From contig JAFXUP010000026.1 in NCBI GenBank assembly GCA_017524905.1, positions 1 to 48,682 of the forward strand: a stretch of 48,682 nt of DNA, given 5' to 3'. The notes below the pieces were generated by a model. The model saw only the letters and a list, made by a program, of their open reading frames with translations, had not been told where the DNA came from and made no database searches. This DNA is from Acholeplasmatales bacterium. Its GTDB lineage: Bacteria; Bacillota_I; Bacilli_A; Acholeplasmatales; Anaeroplasmataceae. Shown here piece by piece: positions 48,536-48,682 of the stretch. Both the position numbers and the translations under genes were made by a program. Position 1 is the stretch's first letter. Each line of letters opens with the position of its first letter.

Positions 48536-48557
48536 TTTTTATACTAAAGTATGAAAA
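48536..48557. promoter_or_regulatory. Inverted repeat, candidate TetR operator
   Basis: Arms TTTTTATACT and AGTATGAAAA with two bases between and one mismatch. It lies just downstream of the predicted tetR start point and upstream of the exporter -35, where a regulator could block both. Confidence 0.6.
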
Positions 48558-48599
48558 CGGACTCTTTTGCTAAAACAGTTCGAAAAGAGGCGAAATTTT

Positions 48600-48682
48600 A
48601 TGGAAAATCGTAACGTAAGAAAAAGCAAAAAAGCAATTCAAAAGGCATTTGCTGAATTGCTTTCAGAAAAAAATGATATTAA
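48600..48682 (+). CDS. TetR-family regulator (N-terminal fragment)
   Basis: The first 27 codons of a gene that runs off the right edge. It starts MENRNVRKSKKAIQKAFAELLSEK, the opening pattern of TetR-type DNA-binding domains (R-x-x-x-x-I-x-x-A-F-x-x-L-x-x-E). AGAGG lies nine bases before the ATG. Divergence from the exporter operon suggests it controls that operon. The assignment rests on a short stretch. Confidence 0.7.
   Translation, partial: MENRNVRKSKKAIQKAFAELLSEKNDI

Overview
The window is about 48.7 kb of very AT-rich DNA from a bacterial chromosome. It carries 42 complete protein-coding genes and two partial ones at the edges. It contains no rRNA, tRNA, CRISPR array, transposase or phage gene that I can see. 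The gene content points to a low-GC Firmicutes lineage (Bacilli/Erysipelotrichia/Tenericutes-like, probably an uncultured gut-type anaerobe). The reasons are PolC-type DNA polymerase III, an hrcA-grpE-dnaK-dnaJ operon under CIRCE operators, AsnA, PcrA next to LigA, the non-mevalonate enzyme IspG, a flavodiiron protein and LuxS. The genetic code is standard: no ORF has an internal TGA, and one gene ends in TGA. TGA stops are nevertheless very rare (1 of 42, against 34 TAA and 7 TAG).

Layout. Nearly everything lies on the minus strand, so each operon reads from high to low coordinates. Positions 1-7.5 kb hold glnS, an ABC-F ATPase, pcrA, ligA and the start of uvrA. 7.6-11.5 kb hold a TPR protein, a flavodiiron protein, an HSL-type esterase and a membrane protein. 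11.6-15.7 kb hold a small unknown gene, a GDSL esterase, rpsU, mtaB, rsmE and a membrane protein. 15.7-20.5 kb is the heat-shock operon, with two CIRCE-like operators around a consensus promoter. 20.5-24.3 kb hold asnA, a glyoxalase II-like hydrolase, a membrane protein, rpmG and the divergent ispG (+). 24.3-28 kb hold two paralogous GGDEF genes flanking a helical unknown, then a BI-1 family protein. 28-33.5 kb hold polC and a DUF1189-like gene. A radical SAM gene (+) and a 488-residue acidic orphan converge on a shared terminator near 34.5 kb. 36-40.4 kb hold a DUF1295 protein, an M42 peptidase, a HAD-fold lipoprotein and a Gly/Ser-rich membrane protein. 40.4-44.4 kb is a putrescine operon (speA-aguA-aguB) ending in luxS. 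44.5-48.4 kb is an ABC-2 exporter with two ATPases and one permease, divergent from a TetR-type regulator that runs off the right edge.

How the genes work together. SpeA, AguA and AguB form a complete arginine-agmatine-N-carbamoylputrescine-putrescine route. HrcA, GrpE, DnaK and DnaJ form a chaperone and its repressor. The TetR gene and the ABC exporter share an intergenic region with overlapping, opposed promoters. Most transcription units have recognisable sigma-A promoters and hairpin/U-tract terminators. I saw no obvious new defence or mobile system. The best leads are the two-operator heat-shock control, the GGDEF pair with its middle gene, the acidic orphan with a palindrome over its promoter, near-leaderless transcripts with GGTGAT ribosome sites, and the two-ATPase exporter. 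No intergenic gap exceeds 300 bases.
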